64,000 nt of DNA from Cervus elaphus. Lineage: Eukaryota; Chordata; Mammalia; Artiodactyla; Cervidae. The translations under genes and the position numbers were made by a program. Positions 22,949-34,795 of this stretch are shown here, in pieces (the first letter of the stretch is position 1; each line of letters starts with the position of its first letter). The notes under the pieces were generated by a model. The model saw only the letters and a program-made list of their open reading frames with translations. It did no database searches and had not been told where the DNA came from. The stretch is taken from contig NC_057841.1 in the NCBI RefSeq assembly GCF_910594005.1, positions 13,811,001 through 13,875,000 on the forward strand, read 5' to 3'.

Positions 22949-23657
22949 ATTTCTACCTAACATTTGAATGCAGCAACACAAAGTATCCCACTAATAATAT
23001 TAATCTCAAAATTATAATGATGCAATCCATCAATGTTCACTTCTTTACACATTTTTTACCAACATATATATATATATATTATCTTCATGCTACTGATTCA
23101 AATATATTTCATATTATAGCTTACTTTTCATTTACCAGTAAGATCAAGCGTAGTATATCAATATATTTTTTAACTACTACACATACTACATGTATGTTAT
23201 GGAACTTCATTAAAGTTTTTGTTTGGTTGTTTGCTTTTTCCTTGTAATATATGCACCAATGTTCACTGAAAATAATATATTTAATCAATGCAATCTAAAC
23301 TTATTTTCATAGCTAATAGTCTTGTTGCTTATTTATAATTCATGATTGTCTCTTGGGTTCCAGGAAAAAATATGTCAGCATTAAGTATAAAACTAATATT
23401 TTCTTCCCACAAAGAAAATTTAAATTGCTTTTGTTAATTGGATGAAAATAATTTTTAAAACTTTACTTTTGAAATCGAGATATCTTATAAACCTGCATTT
23501 CTCAACATTTATGTGCTTCATATATCTGCATAAACAACTGTTTGAAGGTTTATAAATGGAATATAAAGCAACTATTCCCTCTTTAGATGGCTTTTAAGAC
23601 ATCTGTGATATGATGTGGAATATTGACAAATGAGACCAAGCTGAATGAACATTTGCT
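22949..23657. other. AT-rich stretch, nothing recognised
   Basis: It contains a short (AT)n run at 23065-23079. Confidence 0.5.
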
Positions 23658-23669
23658 TTTCTTACAGAG

Positions 23670-23887
23670 TAGTATAGTGTGCCTGCTCAGTTGTGGTCTG
23701 GGGTCTTTGTGACCCCAGATGGTAGCCCACCAGACTCCTCTCCCCATGGGATTTCTCAGGCAAAATCACTGGAGGGGGTTGCCATTTCTTCTTCCAGGGG
23801 ATCTTGCTGACACAGGGATTGGATTTACATCCCCAGTATCTCCTGCAGTGCAGACAGATTCTTTGCAAAGTGCCACTAGCGAAGCCC
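23670..23887 (-). mobile_element. Bov-tA SINE
   Basis: An antisense copy from the tail GCTCAGTTGTGGTC to the head GCCACTAGCGAAGCCC. TSD TTTCTTACAGA lies at 23658-23668 and 23888-23898. Confidence 0.93.
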
Positions 23888-24178
23888 TTTCTTACAGAAA
23901 AAGACATTATATGTCACTGTTGTAAGGTTGTTATAAATACGAAAAATTTCAGAAGATGCTAAACTATTTTTAAAAGAGGGAAAGCACTTCACTGGGTGAG
24001 GATGAGTATGGGGTGAGGTTCTTCATTATTTAATTGGCCCATGAACTTAATGATTTAATAACTGATTATCAAAGTTCACATAAGCCACAGGTTTAATTTA
24101 ACTGCAAAACACAAAATCGTGTGATGGTGATTTCCTGTTAGCTCAAATAAAGTATATTCAAAAGTGCTGGACACCATC

Positions 24179-24730
24179 TGCTATGGTCTGAATGTTTGTG
24201 TCCCTCGTGTTGAAAACGTAATGTGCAAGGTGATGGCATTAGTGGGCAGGGCCTTTGGGAGGAGATTAGGTATTGAGGGCACAGCCCTCATGGTGGGATT
24301 TGTTGTTCAGTTGCTAAGTTTCTGACTCTTTGTAACCCCATGGACTGTAGCCTGCGAGGCTCCTCTGTCCAAGGATTTCCCAGGCACGAATACTGGAGTG
24401 GGTTGCATTTCCTTTTCCGCGGGATCTTCCCCAACCAGCGACTGAACCCACATCTCCTGCGTTGGCAGGTGGGTTCTTTACACTGAACCCCTGAGAAGCC
24501 CTCATGGTGGGATTACTGTTTTTGTAAAAGACCCTGCTTTCCACCTTGTGAGGACACTGCAAGGAGTTGAAGTCCAGTCTGCAACCAAGAGAAGGGGCTC
24601 ACCAGAACCTAGCCATGTGGACATCTTGATCTTGGACTTCCCAGCTTCCAGATCTGTGAGCAACATGTTTCTGCTGTTTATAAGCCCCACAGTCTTACGT
24701 TTGTTACTGTAGCCAGCGGGGACTAAGACA
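24179..24730 (+). mobile_element. MaLR-type solo LTR, split by a SINE
   Basis: It starts TGCTATGGTCTGAATGTTTG and ends CCAGCGGGGACTAAGACA, the TG...CA limits of a MaLR LTR. Internal words GGGCAGGGCCTTTGGGAGG and CTTGATCTTGGACTTCCCAG support this. CCATC before and CCACC after are a likely 5-bp TSD with one change. Without the SINE it is about 340 bp. No internal coding sequence is attached. Confidence 0.75.
24301..24499 (-). mobile_element. Bov-tA SINE inside the LTR
   Basis: An antisense copy from TGTTGTTCAGTTGC to CCTGAGAAGC. The 15-bp TSD CCTCATGGTGGGATT lies at 24286-24300 and 24500-24514 and is perfect. Confidence 0.94.
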
Positions 24731-25470
24731 CCACCTTCCATGGTGCTTGTCAGATCTCATTCAGAGATCAGAATTACCCACCAAGAATTTTAACCTTAGT
24801 CTAACACCAATGGAAAACCATGGTACATTTTAAAAAGTGGAAAAAATAAAAAAAAGAGAAAAAAAGAAACTCAATACGGCAGCATGATTGGGTGTAGTAT
24901 TAACATGGATCAGGTGCAATCAAATCAGGTATTCCTCGTGGTCATGTGCACTTTAATTTCTATTATGTTGACACTTCAGAGGATGAGGAGATCTACTTAT
25001 CAACACTCAGGGCAGGAACATGTGCATTTTCCCATTTGTTTTCTCACTGTTTTACCTCTGCAAACGCCTTTCTGTGCAGATTACTACTTCACAGTTGCCA
25101 AAGGTTAAACTTCTGAAATTCATTATGATCAAAGTTATGTGTGTTGTTCTGTTTCTGATTAACCTTAGCAAATGTAGATAATGTCATAATCAGACAGTAT
25201 TTGACAATACTTACGCTTGCAATGTTTCGTGAGCATGTTTAAAAAGATTTGTATTTTCAAGTTTCGTATATAGCAAAAGGACGTGTTTGAGTGTCAAAAA
25301 AGGTTTTACTACACTTTGAAATGTTTTACTAACTTTATAATAAGGTATTCAGATTTATGTCACTGTGATGTTACAATAATAAGACACTAAACCATGAATA
25401 CAGTGCAAATGAAAATGTCCTGTTCAGATATTAATGACTTTAATTTATATAAGAATACATTACATAATCT
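24731..25470. other. No gene recognised
   Basis: An A-rich tract lies at 24832-24868. Otherwise unremarkable. Confidence 0.5.
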
Positions 25471-25478
25471 AGCTATGT

Positions 25479-25693
25479 GAGGGTTTCCCAGATGGCACTA
25501 GTGGTAGAGAATCTACCTGGGAATACAAGAGACGTGAGTTCAATCCCTGGGTAGGGAAGATCCTCTGGAGTAGGAAATGGCAAATCCAGTCCAGTATTCT
25601 TGCTTGGAAAAGTCCATGGACAGAGGAGCCTGCTGGGCTCCAGCCCATGGGGTCGCAGAGTCAGACACCACTGAGCGCACACACACACACACA
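25479..25693 (+). mobile_element. Bov-tA SINE with (CA)n tail
   Basis: A full-length sense copy starting GGGTTTCCCAGATGGC. The tail has become a CA run (about 25678-25693). TSD AGCTATGT at 25471-25478 matches AGCTACAT at 25694-25701 with two transitions. Confidence 0.9.
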
Positions 25694-25701
25694 AGCTACA
25701 T

Positions 25702-27289
25702 GAATATATTTTTTTTGTTTATATTTTTAAAGGACTCAGCCAATCTTCTGACTTTCCAAAATTGTACGTGACAGTTGATATCTCCTTTTCTTGTATAGAT
25801 TGGGAAGAGACCATTTTTTGTTCACAAATATTGAACTTCCTAGAGTCAAAGAACTCAAGTCCATGTAATTGCTATCAGACAAGAGAAATGACTCTTGAAA
25901 CTACGCAGCTCATGAATTTCTTTGTGTTCTCATCAACATGGATAGGAGAGGTTATTAAACTGAGCAATGGCTGCTGCCCCTGATTGATGCCATGTGACAG
26001 AGTTTAAATCCTTTCCTTTCAGCCTTGTAACACATGCATTTCCCAGTCACGGGCTGGTGGGATTTTAGGTGACTTGTAGTTCTCTGGCATTATTTTCTCA
26101 TCTCTCAGAGGCTCCACTGGGTTTTTTCCTTCTTCTATTTTTTTTAATCTCACCAATAAAGCTAAACACATCTACTTACAAAATATTAATCGCTGTGTTT
26201 TTGTAAAGTCTTTATCAAAAATCATTTAAAGTGAATAAAGTTGAAAATATGTTCCTAAATGTTAGAAGTTGCTAAAATTATTTCATTTAAAGAAATATGC
26301 TTTATTTTTTATCAAATTGAAAAATTCCTACTGACTTTCTATAGGAATCAAAAAGAGGTATATTCACAAGGTGGCTGCTAATATTATAGGGCTAATTAGA
26401 TACTCATATATCTTTTTGAGAAACATATATATATACACACACATACACATTTAGAGAGAGGGATGCAGAGAGCAGATATTTCACATTCTAGAATAAATCA
26501 GCAACAGAGATGCACAGTATGTATTTTAGAGAGATTTATTTCTAATATATTCACTCTTAACCAGGTTGGAATGTGTAAGGTGAATTCTATAGAAGTACAA
26601 TTTAATTCAGAGTAAATGCTCTCAAAATTGTAATAAAGTTAAACGAATGCTAGTTGTTCCTTCCCCATTCTCATTTCCCTGTCATATTAACAAATGCAGA
26701 CTCTCTGCCCACTCCCACTCCCCACCCTCCCCCACATACCTGAGCTATAAGTGTGATTCTGTGCCCAGGGGATTTGCAGAGTGTCAATTTCAACACTTGA
26801 GAAAGCATTTTGTAGTAATTCACAGACTCACCACTCCACACTTATACAAAAGTGTTTTCCTTATTTTCAAAGGTAGCAACAGTTCCACTCTGAATGCTTT
26901 TGAAAGGAAATATCAGATAAATCCAAACAATTCAAAAACAAGACAACAGTTTACATAGAAATAAAAACTGGAACTTTTCTACCATCCACTGTGGCTTTTG
27001 AAATGTCTAAACATTTTCGAAGTAGTAGGGGTCAATTTGCAAGCATGTAAACATTATACTGAGTATACTAAATATCCACTTAATCTTTCCATTTCACTCC
27101 TTGGAAAGGATTTAAGCCCATTGTTTTGTTTTACTTCTTGCTAGTACGCCTTTGTGCTATTATGTTTTCTCTGTCCATTTCTTTCTGTTTGGTGATACCT
27201 ATTCTGTGTAGCACGTGTTTGCACCAAAGTTTCACCTTAACCTGACATATCTTTTCTGTCAACTTAATTAAGTTATTAGAAATACTATG
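25702..27289. other. 1.6-kb stretch without recognised repeats
   Basis: No gene is seen. TA/CA-rich sequence lies at 26425-26450. The open frames at 25762-25983 and 26647-26958 have no recognisable domain. Confidence 0.45.
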
Positions 27290-27719
27290 AATTTATTTGA
27301 AAATTGAAATATAGTTGATACACAATGTTATTTTAGTTTCAGGTGTACTGCCTAGTGATTTGACATGTGCATGCATTATAAAATGATCACACAGGTAAGT
27401 CTGGTAACCATCTGTCCCCATACAAAGTTATTAAAATATTATTGACCAAATTCCTTATACTGTATTTTACATCACTGTGGCTTATTTATTTTGTAACTGG
27501 AGGGTTGAACCTTTCATCCTCTGTACTTATTTTGCATGCTTTGCACCTTCCTCCTTTCTGGCAACTGCCCATTTATTCCAATATCTATGAGTCTTCTTTT
27601 GTTATGTTTTGCTTTGTGTTTTTTTCTTTTTTTTTGGTTTTTAGATTCTGCATATAAGTAAGATCCTGAAGAAATTTGTCTTTTTCTGTCTGACTTATTT
27701 CACTTAACATAATACCCTC

Positions 27720-27936
27720 GAGGGAGCATTGCCCAAACTCAGTGACAAAGAATCTGCCTGAAATATAGGAGATGCAGGTTTGATTCCTGGGTCAGGAAGA
27801 TTCCCTAGAGAAGGACATGGCAACCCACTCCAGTATTCTTGCCTGGAGAATCTCATGGAAAGAGGAGCCAGATCGCCTATAGTCCATGGGGTTGTAAAGA
27901 GTCAGACATGACTGAGTGACTAAACAACAATTAACA
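27720..27936 (+). mobile_element. Bov-tA SINE inside L1
   Basis: A sense copy with a diverged head (GAGCATTGCCCAAACTCAG). TSD AATACCCTC lies at 27711-27719 and 27937-27945. Confidence 0.92.
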
Positions 27937-28013
27937 AATACCCTCTAGATTCATCCATGTTGTTGCAAATGACAAGATTTCATTTTTTATGGCTAAGTAA
28001 TATTTCACTGTAT

Positions 28014-28135
28014 GGAGAAGGAAATGGCAACCCATTCCAGTATTCTTGCTTGAAAACTCCCATGGGGAGAGGAGACAGATGGTCTATAGTACATGGGATT
28101 GCAAAGAGTCGGACATTACTGAAATGACTGAGCAC
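28014..28135 (+). mobile_element. BovA monomer SINE inside L1
   Basis: A sense BovA unit with no tRNA head, starting GGAGAAGGAAATGGC. A perfect 15-bp TSD, AATATTTCACTGTAT, lies at 27999-28013 and 28136-28150, so the unit arrived in this headless form. Confidence 0.95.
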
Positions 28136-28390
28136 AATATTTCACTGTATCAGTAAACCATATCAGAGTGAAGTTATTTTTAAAAGTTAGATGTGCCTTT
28201 ACTGACCCTGTCTCTTTTTATCTCTTACACTCTCTTTTTCTTTGTGTCATATATATAACTCTATAAATATAAAAGTATATATATTTATCATAATACATAT
28301 ATGAATGCATAAACGTATTTATAAAAAAAAAAAAATGTGGGAAAGTACTTCAGAGAGTTGGCCTAGCTATCTTTGGATAGTGGATGTATT

Positions 28391-28960
28391 TGTATCAGTT
28401 GCAACAAATTACCACGAACAGGGTGGCCTAAAACAACAGAAATGTATTCTCTCACAGTTCTGGAGGCTGGATGTTCAAAGGTGTCAAGCAGGGTGACATA
28501 CTTTCCGGATCTCTAGGGGAGAGGTGTTTCTTGCCTCTTTCAGTTTATCGTGGCTCCTGACATTTCTAGGCTTATAGCAGCATAACTCCAGGCTCGGCCT
28601 CCTTCTTCACATAGCCTTCTCTCTGTATCTCTGTGTCGTCTCTTACAAGGACACCAGTCATGAGATTTAAGACACATCCTAATCCAGGCTGATTTAAACT
28701 AGAGAGCCTTATCTTGAGAAGGGAATGGCACCCCACTACAGTATTCTTGCCTGGAGAAATCCGTGGATAGAGGAGTCCAGTGAGTCCAAGGGTCACAAAG
28801 AGTCAGATACAACTGAGTGACTAACACTTCAATCCCGGCTGGTTTAAACTAGAAAGCTTTATCTTAATTGTATTGGCAAAGACCCTATTTCTTAATAAGG
28901 TCACATTCAGAGGGTCCTGGTGGATAGGAATTTTGGGCGGACATCTGTCAACTGATTATA
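28391..28960 (-). mobile_element. MaLR (MLT1-type) LTR, split by a BovA monomer
   Basis: Antisense. GTATCAGTTGCAACAAATTACC and CCTAAAACAACAGAAATG match the complement of the MLT1 3' end. AAGGACACCAGTCATGAG and AATAAGGTCACATTCAGAGG follow in the expected order. Confidence 0.8.
28716..28830 (+). mobile_element. BovA monomer with an exceptionally long TSD
   Basis: Exactly 115 bp, the BovA unit length, from GAGAAGGGAATGGC to CTAACACTTC. The flanking LTR sequence is duplicated over 35 bp (28681-28715 and 28831-28865, 31 of 35 identical), and both duplicates end precisely at the SINE edges. Confidence 0.9.
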
Positions 28961-29016
28961 GTGTGATTACTGCAGTTCTCTTCTTTGTGCCATAAGGTAA
29001 TTCCTTTCCTTACGCC

Positions 29017-29226
29017 TGAAAGTGTTAGACGCTCAGTCATGTCCAACTCTTTGCTACACCATGAACTGTACCCACCAGGCTCCTCTGTCCATGGAATTCT
29101 CCAGGCAAGAATGCTAGAGTGGGTCACCATTCCCTTCTCCAGGGGATCTTCCTGACCCAGGGATGGAACCCAGGTCTCCTGCATTAGCAAACAGATGTTT
29201 TACTGTCTGGGCCACCAGGGAAGCCC
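29017..29226 (-). mobile_element. Bov-tA SINE
   Basis: A full antisense copy from GAAAGTGTTAGACGCTCAG to GCCACCAGGGAAGCCC. No clear TSD. Confidence 0.9.
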
Positions 29227-29458
29227 TTCTATGCTGATGTATCAGCAAATGCTGATGTAATGGCAAATTTGGGGATTTATAGTTTTGGGAAAATATATGT
29301 TTAAATGTGGATATTCAAGGAATGAAAAAATGCAGATAACATTAGAATTGGGAAGTCCTATTAACATAGGCTGAAGCTCTGGATGATGGCTAAGTCATCT
29401 CTTTGGATGTTATTAGTCTTGTTCCAGGCACTGCTTCTTAGGACACTGAGTCCAACTT
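29227..29458. other. Short stretch, nothing recognised
   Basis: ATGCTGATGTA recurs at about 29232 and 29249. Confidence 0.5.
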
Positions 29459-29745
29459 CTCACTAGTTCGTTAGAGAAATAAAAATCAAACATACAGAGA
29501 AGTCACTATAAATCTATTATTGGCCAAATTATTTTTCAAGGGAGAAAAATATTGGTGAAGTTGTAGAGCAATTGTAATTGTCATATATTGGTGGTGGAAA
29601 TGTAAAATGACACAATCTGTGTAGAAAATAGTTTGACAGTTATTCAGTGTTAGACATAGGATTACCGTATTACCCAGTAATTCCAGAGCAGGGTGTATAC
29701 ATAAAAGAGTAAGAAAAAAGATATCTTTTTCAAAAAATGTGTCCA
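29459..29745 (+). mobile_element. Old L1 relic (end of ORF2)
   Basis: Diverged but ordered matches: ATATTGGTGGTGGAAATGTAAAATG, GAAAATAGTTTGACAGTTATTC, then GGATTACCGTATTACCCAGTAATTCC. Confidence 0.7.
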
Positions 29746-31184
29746 TTCAATCTAAGACGTCCATTTTACCTGACAACTGATGGCATAAATTTGTTCATAA
29801 TATTCCCTTTCATTATCTTGAAAATTCTGCTCTTTCATGCTGGCTATTTACTTTTTTATTGCATCTTTATGTTTAAAGCATGTCTCTTATGCCAGCATAT
29901 ACTAGATCTTACTTTTTAAATTCATTATGACATGACTTAATTGGAGTTTTTAATTTGATATTCAAGGTAATTATCAATATAGCTAGAGTCACAATTTTAC
30001 AATTTCTTTTCCTTTTGTTTCATCAGTTTTCTGTTTCTCTTTCTGTGCCTTCTTCTATTTCATTTATCTGTTGAGAATTTTGACTCCATCTCTTTGCATG
30101 ATATCATGGTGGATTCTCTACAGATAAAAGCTTACATTCTTGACTTGATACAATCTACTTAGAGTCAGAGTTGTGTCGCTTAATGGAAAATATAGAAACA
30201 CTAAAAACCACAGACGATTATCCATCCCACATTATTTATATGATAATCTATGTATGTAATAGATGTACATACTTTGTCATCATAAGACAGTGCTACGTTA
30301 GTTTGTTTTAAACAGTTTAAGAATCTTGAAGTCTATAAAACCTAGGAATGCCATATGGTCTCCTTTGTAGCACCAGAAAACTTTAGATGGGTGATTTAAA
30401 AAATCCTGCATGTGACATTACACTGGGACAAGCTGGCTGTGATATTGAGGAAACACTGGTAGAGAAGCTTTTCTGATCTAATAATGGATGTTGCCTTCAC
30501 ATACCTTCTTTTTAAGCAATATAATTCTGACTAGCCTATAAAGGTGAGGAACTGGGAACCACTGAGCACCTCCAAATGGATTTTTAGCAATTACTTCCCA
30601 CTATGGGTTTTGATTATGTACTAGCAACAGTATGTTTATCTTTGCTCAGTTTGAAGCATTCAGTAATCAGAATGTCATGACATTCACAGAGTCTGAAAGC
30701 TGTTATTTTTTTAGTTTCTCTAACTAGGGCATTCCAATTTATCTATCTGGTGATAGGGAAACCCAATTTACTAGGACAAGTTTTCATGAATTATGTATAT
30801 ACAAACTCTGCTCCTCACTCAAAGAGACTGTATGCTCCTTATTAACTCCCGATAGGTCAGCATGGCTGCATATTCCGTTTGTTTTTTTACCATGTTCAGC
30901 TGTGCAAGAATAGACGCAATACAAAGCAGATAAAGAGATTTAACTACAGAATTGTTTTTATAGTATTAAAAGGGAAGATAAATCAAATATATTAAATATT
31001 ATGCAATAGTTGATACATACATATATGTATATTACATACAAATAGTACGTAATATTTGATATGTATACAAATATGATGGGGGAGAGAGAGAGAGATTGAT
31101 TCAAGAACAGAACAATTTACAGAAAATTTGGAAAATGATACATTATGTTCAATTCAGTAAATTATCTAGTGATAAATGGTGTAT
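29746..31184. other. AT-rich stretch, nothing recognised
   Basis: No gene is seen. A TA-rich patch lies at 31012-31075 and a short GA run at 31081-31097. Confidence 0.5.
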
Positions 31185-31390
31185 GGGCTTCCCTGGTGGC
31201 TCAGTGCTAAAAAACCTGCCCGAAATGCAGGAGACATGGATTGGATCCCTGGGTTGGAAAGATCCCCTGGAGGAAGGCGTGGCAACCCACTCCAGTATTC
31301 TTGCCCGGAGAATTCCATGGACAGAGCAGCCTGGTGGGCTACCATCCATGGGGTCGCAAAGAGTTGGACACGACCGAAGCAACTAAGTAC
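31185..31390 (+). mobile_element. Bov-tA SINE
   Basis: A sense copy with an intact head GGGCTTCCCTGGTGGCTCAG. The B-box region is altered (GGATTGGATCCC). No TSD is clear. Confidence 0.92.
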
Positions 31391-32254
31391 ATATTTGAAG
31401 CATGAAGCGTTAATCCTCCCACAATCTGAAAGTCAAACTAGATCTTTTTTCAATTATTTGATACGTTGTCATTTTGAGTTTCTGCATATTTTAAGGCATT
31501 AAGATATAAAGTTACTTTACAAGCTTGCAGTTATCACATAGGAAGCTCAAACAAAACCCTATGTACTGTTTATTGTTAGTTTGGTTTACCTTTTAACTCA
31601 AGCAGGGTTTTGTTTAGTTTTCCATGATACAGTCCACAAGATCGTACAGGGCATTACAAGAGTATTTCTTAGGCCACCTCCCAAAATCGACTTTGTTATG
31701 ATCCTGTTCTCTGTTTAGTTAGGAAGCAACAGCATGGCAATAATGACACCTAACCATTCCCTCCCCACATACTCTGCAGCCAGCTAAGCTTCACCAACCG
31801 TATGAAAACAAACTGTTTAGAACACCACATGCATTCATTACTGCTCTAATAGAAGAGAAATTGCAAGTGAGATTAGTCCTATTACTTGGAGAATGTCGCT
31901 AAATGGATTCATTTTACAGCAGGTGGTTCAAATTGTATCCATTCAATTAGCATATGCAGAAACTACTCCTTAGAAAATGAGCAAACATGATACATAAATT
32001 TGATTGCCTTTTAAGTCTTTAGGTAATCATACTTATATTTTAAACAATCTACTAAAAGATAAGCCATAGCATTTGGAAGATTTATTAAGAGAAAAACAAA
32101 TCTCCACTAAAATATTACCCATTGTTGCATTTCAATATTTGCAAAGTGTTTACATATTCCGCAGACTCTTATTCAAAAATTTATTGGTTTAATTATAGTC
32201 TACTCTAAAGAAAATTTTAAAGCAGCTTAATTATTCAATAATTAATTCTTTCAG
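31391..32254. other. Repeat-free stretch, possible conserved non-coding DNA
   Basis: No repeat or exon is recognised. 31681-31990 is more complex than its surroundings and holds homeodomain/POU-like words (ATTAGCATATGCA at 31946-31958). Confidence 0.4.
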
Positions 32255-32400
32255 CCAATAAATATGTGCCTTTAAATTGCATGTGTAGGCACCATGCCTA
32301 TGCTAAGAATAGAATGGTAAACAAAACACATATGCCCTTGATGACAGTGAGTTATATAAACAATAGAGCAAACCAAAATAAAGCATACTATGAAAGATAA
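32255..32400 (-). mobile_element. L2 LINE relic, 3' end
   Basis: The plus strand GGCACCATGCCTATGCTAAG and AATAGAATGGTAAACAAAAC resemble the complement of the L2 3' end. Confidence 0.5.
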
Positions 32401-32650
32401 GAAAAGATAAAATCAGTTAACTTAGATGAGTTTGAGTAAACATAAAATCTTTAAATGAATAATATGAATTCTACACGTATACTAGGTGATACGTGTTTCA
32501 TATAAATCAAGAAGTAGCTGAATAATCAACTATCAATTTGGAAATTTCTGAAAAGCAAAGATATATCAATATTGTTATCCCAAATATACCTAACATTCAT
32601 AAGGAGGCAGATGTGATGCTAAAAACTGTGCTCAATGAAAACAGTGTTAC

Positions 32651-32780
32651 AGGAACTTTCCTGCAGTCCAGTGGTTAAGAGTCCACACTTCCGCTGGAGG
32701 GGATATGGGTTCGATCCCTAATCAGGGAATTTAGATCCAGCATGCTGCACGGTGCAGCCAAAAAAATATAATATAAAAAT
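32651..32780 (+). mobile_element. CHR-type tRNA SINE
   Basis: A sense copy: CTGCAGTCCAGTGGTTAAGAG, GGGTTCGATCCCTAATCAGG, then GCATGCTGCACGGTGCAGCC and an A-rich tail. B-box-like GGTTCGATCC is intact. Confidence 0.88.
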
Positions 32781-33737
32781 ATTCTTTAAGAAAACGGTGA
32801 TAGGTTTATTTCTCATTCATATAAATAGCAATATTCTTATGCCCTTCAGCAAAAAAAAAAGTAAAAACAAATGTCATTTGGGATATTTCTTCCTGTGCTA
32901 TTCAATACGGCAGTGATTAACTACATGAGTTATATAAATTTAAAATTTGGACAATTAAAATTAGTCAGAAATTCAGTTCCTCAACTGTGTTAGACACATG
33001 TCAAGTGTTCAGACAAGCATCTCAGAATGTTTTATTGCGTGGCTGGCTGTGATCTAGACAGTCAATTCAAACATACACCCGAAACTTCAAAACCTATGAA
33101 ACAAGTTAAACATTCCATCAGTAAAACATCTTGGACATTCTTGTAAATACTGTATTACCATGTCTACATTTTTGTGATTCTTTAGTTTTTTCTATAGTCT
33201 ATGTATTCATTCACTATCTTCATTCATTTATACTTATGTTTAGTTTTTCTTTTCTAATTAGATTCAAACCCTCTAATTATTTATTAATGAGAGTCTACAT
33301 TTCTACACTGTTCACAACTATATGGAGATGACATCACGTGCACATACACATGCACAATTTAATTAAATGTTGTAATATTTTCTCAGATGATAATGTGTCT
33401 AAGTCAGTTCTTTAATTGCAAAAAATGACCATATAATGTAAAGAAGTTAATAATAGAGAGAAATGAGTGTGAAATAAATGGGAAATATCTGTGGTATCTT
33501 TTATAAAACTGTTGTAAATTTAAAATTTCTTTTTTTAAGTGCAGGCATGGAGAGATTGTGATTTATTTTAGTTGGGGCAAGAAAGATAAAATCCAATGAT
33601 TTTATTCTCTTCTGGGCTGTTGCCATTTTATGATCAAGAAATACCTTTTACTTGGCATAAAAAGGTGTCAGATGAAACTCTCTATACCAAACAGTTGACT
33701 CCAAGGATGCACCTCTATTTCAACACACATCAAACCC
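32781..33737. other. No gene or repeat recognised
   Basis: AT-rich, with a T-rich hydrophobic-coding frame (33131-33331) that I do not regard as a gene. Confidence 0.5.
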
Positions 33738-33862
33738 TGGAGAAGGAAATGGCAACCCACTCCAGTATTCTTCTTTGGGAAATCCCAGGGACAGAGAAGC
33801 TTGGCAGGCTACAGTCTATGGGGTCGCAAAGGAGTAAGACACAGCTTAGTGACTAAACAACA
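33738..33862 (+). mobile_element. BovA monomer SINE
   Basis: A headless sense BovA unit from TGGAGAAGGAAATGGC to the tail GTGACTAAACAAC. The flanks share only a loose A/C-rich match. Confidence 0.88.
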
Positions 33863-34040
33863 ACAAATATTAAAATTGCACAAATTCTCAAGACAGATGG
33901 GGGAGGATCTTAGCTGTGCAAAAAGTGTGCTCTAATCTCAGGAAAAGCTTGTAAAATGTTTTTAAGAAAAGCAAGAAGAAATCTAGCTCTATGACTCTGC
34001 AATTCTACTATTGTTGTAAATACCACAAATAAATGAATGA

Positions 34041-34340
34041 ATCAGTTCAATTCAGTCGCTCGGTGGTGTCCAACTCTTTGTGACCCCATGGACTGAAGCA
34101 CGCCAGGCCTCCCTGTCCTTCACCAACTCCCGGAGTTTACTCAAACTCATGTCCATAGAGTCAGTGATGCCATCCAGCCATCTCATCCTCTGTCGTCCCC
34201 TTCTCCTCCCACCTTCAATCTTTGCCAGTATCAGGCTCTTTTCCAATGAGTCAGTTCTTCGCATCAGATGGCCAAAGTATTGGAGTTTTAATTTCAGCAT
34301 CAGTCCTTCCAATGAAAATTCAGGACTGATTTCCTTTAGC
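34041..34340 (-). mobile_element. BovB LINE 3' end
   Basis: Antisense, with the tail (CAGTTCAATTCAGTCG) on the left. The minus-strand frame covers the C-terminal part of the reverse transcriptase ORF. It is 5'-truncated after about 300 bp. Confidence 0.92.
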
Positions 34341-34400
34341 ATATGCTCACCTGAAGACTTCTTAAGAATATTTATAATTGCATTAATTCTGAAGTGAATT

Positions 34401-34525
34401 CAGAAGGGAAGAATGGCAATCTGCCCCAGTATTCTTGTCTGAGAAATCCCGTGGACAGAGGAGCCTGGCAGGCTGCAGTTCTGGGGTTGCAAGAGTTAGA
34501 CACGACTGGGTGACTAAACAAGAAG
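34401..34525 (+). mobile_element. BovA monomer SINE
   Basis: Headless and sense, starting CAGAAGGGAAGAATGGC. Together with the antisense copy 70 bp on it forms an inverted pair. Confidence 0.85.
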
Positions 34526-34595
34526 AAGACTCAAGGGAAACCAGGCGTGACTGGCTAGATAGTCTGGGATTTTTTCCTAAGGTGCACCGATGCTC

Positions 34596-34795
34596 CGTGT
34601 CTAAGTCATTTCAAACTGTTTGAGACCCCCTGGACTGTAGCACGCCAGGCTTCTCTCTCCATGGGATTCTCCAGGCAAGAATACTGGAGTGGGTTGCCAT
34701 TTCCTCCTCCAGGGGATCATCCCCACCCTGGAACTGAACCTGTGTCTCCTGTATTGGCAGAAGGATTCTTTACCACTGAGCCACCTGGAAGCCCC
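34596..34795 (-). mobile_element. Bov-tA SINE
   Basis: An antisense copy with a complete head (GAGCCACCTGGAAGCCCC). The tail is diverged (GTGTCTAAGTCATTTC). Confidence 0.88.

Larger units (their letters stand above)
27290..28150 (-). mobile_element. L1 3' end, hit by two SINEs
   Basis: The plus strand is the complement of the L1 ORF2 end and 3' UTR: AATATAGTTGATACACAATG, TTTCACTTAACATAATACCC, then GATTCATCCATGTTGTTGC and TTTTTTATGGCTAAGTAATA. A Bov-tA (27720) and a BovA monomer (28014) split it into three parts that join cleanly once these and their TSDs are ignored. Confidence 0.85.

Noticed and set aside
31185..31260. tRNA genes in the heads of Bov-tA copies
   Set aside because: The heads keep box-like words, but the 3' half of a cloverleaf is missing and the sequence runs into the BovA body.
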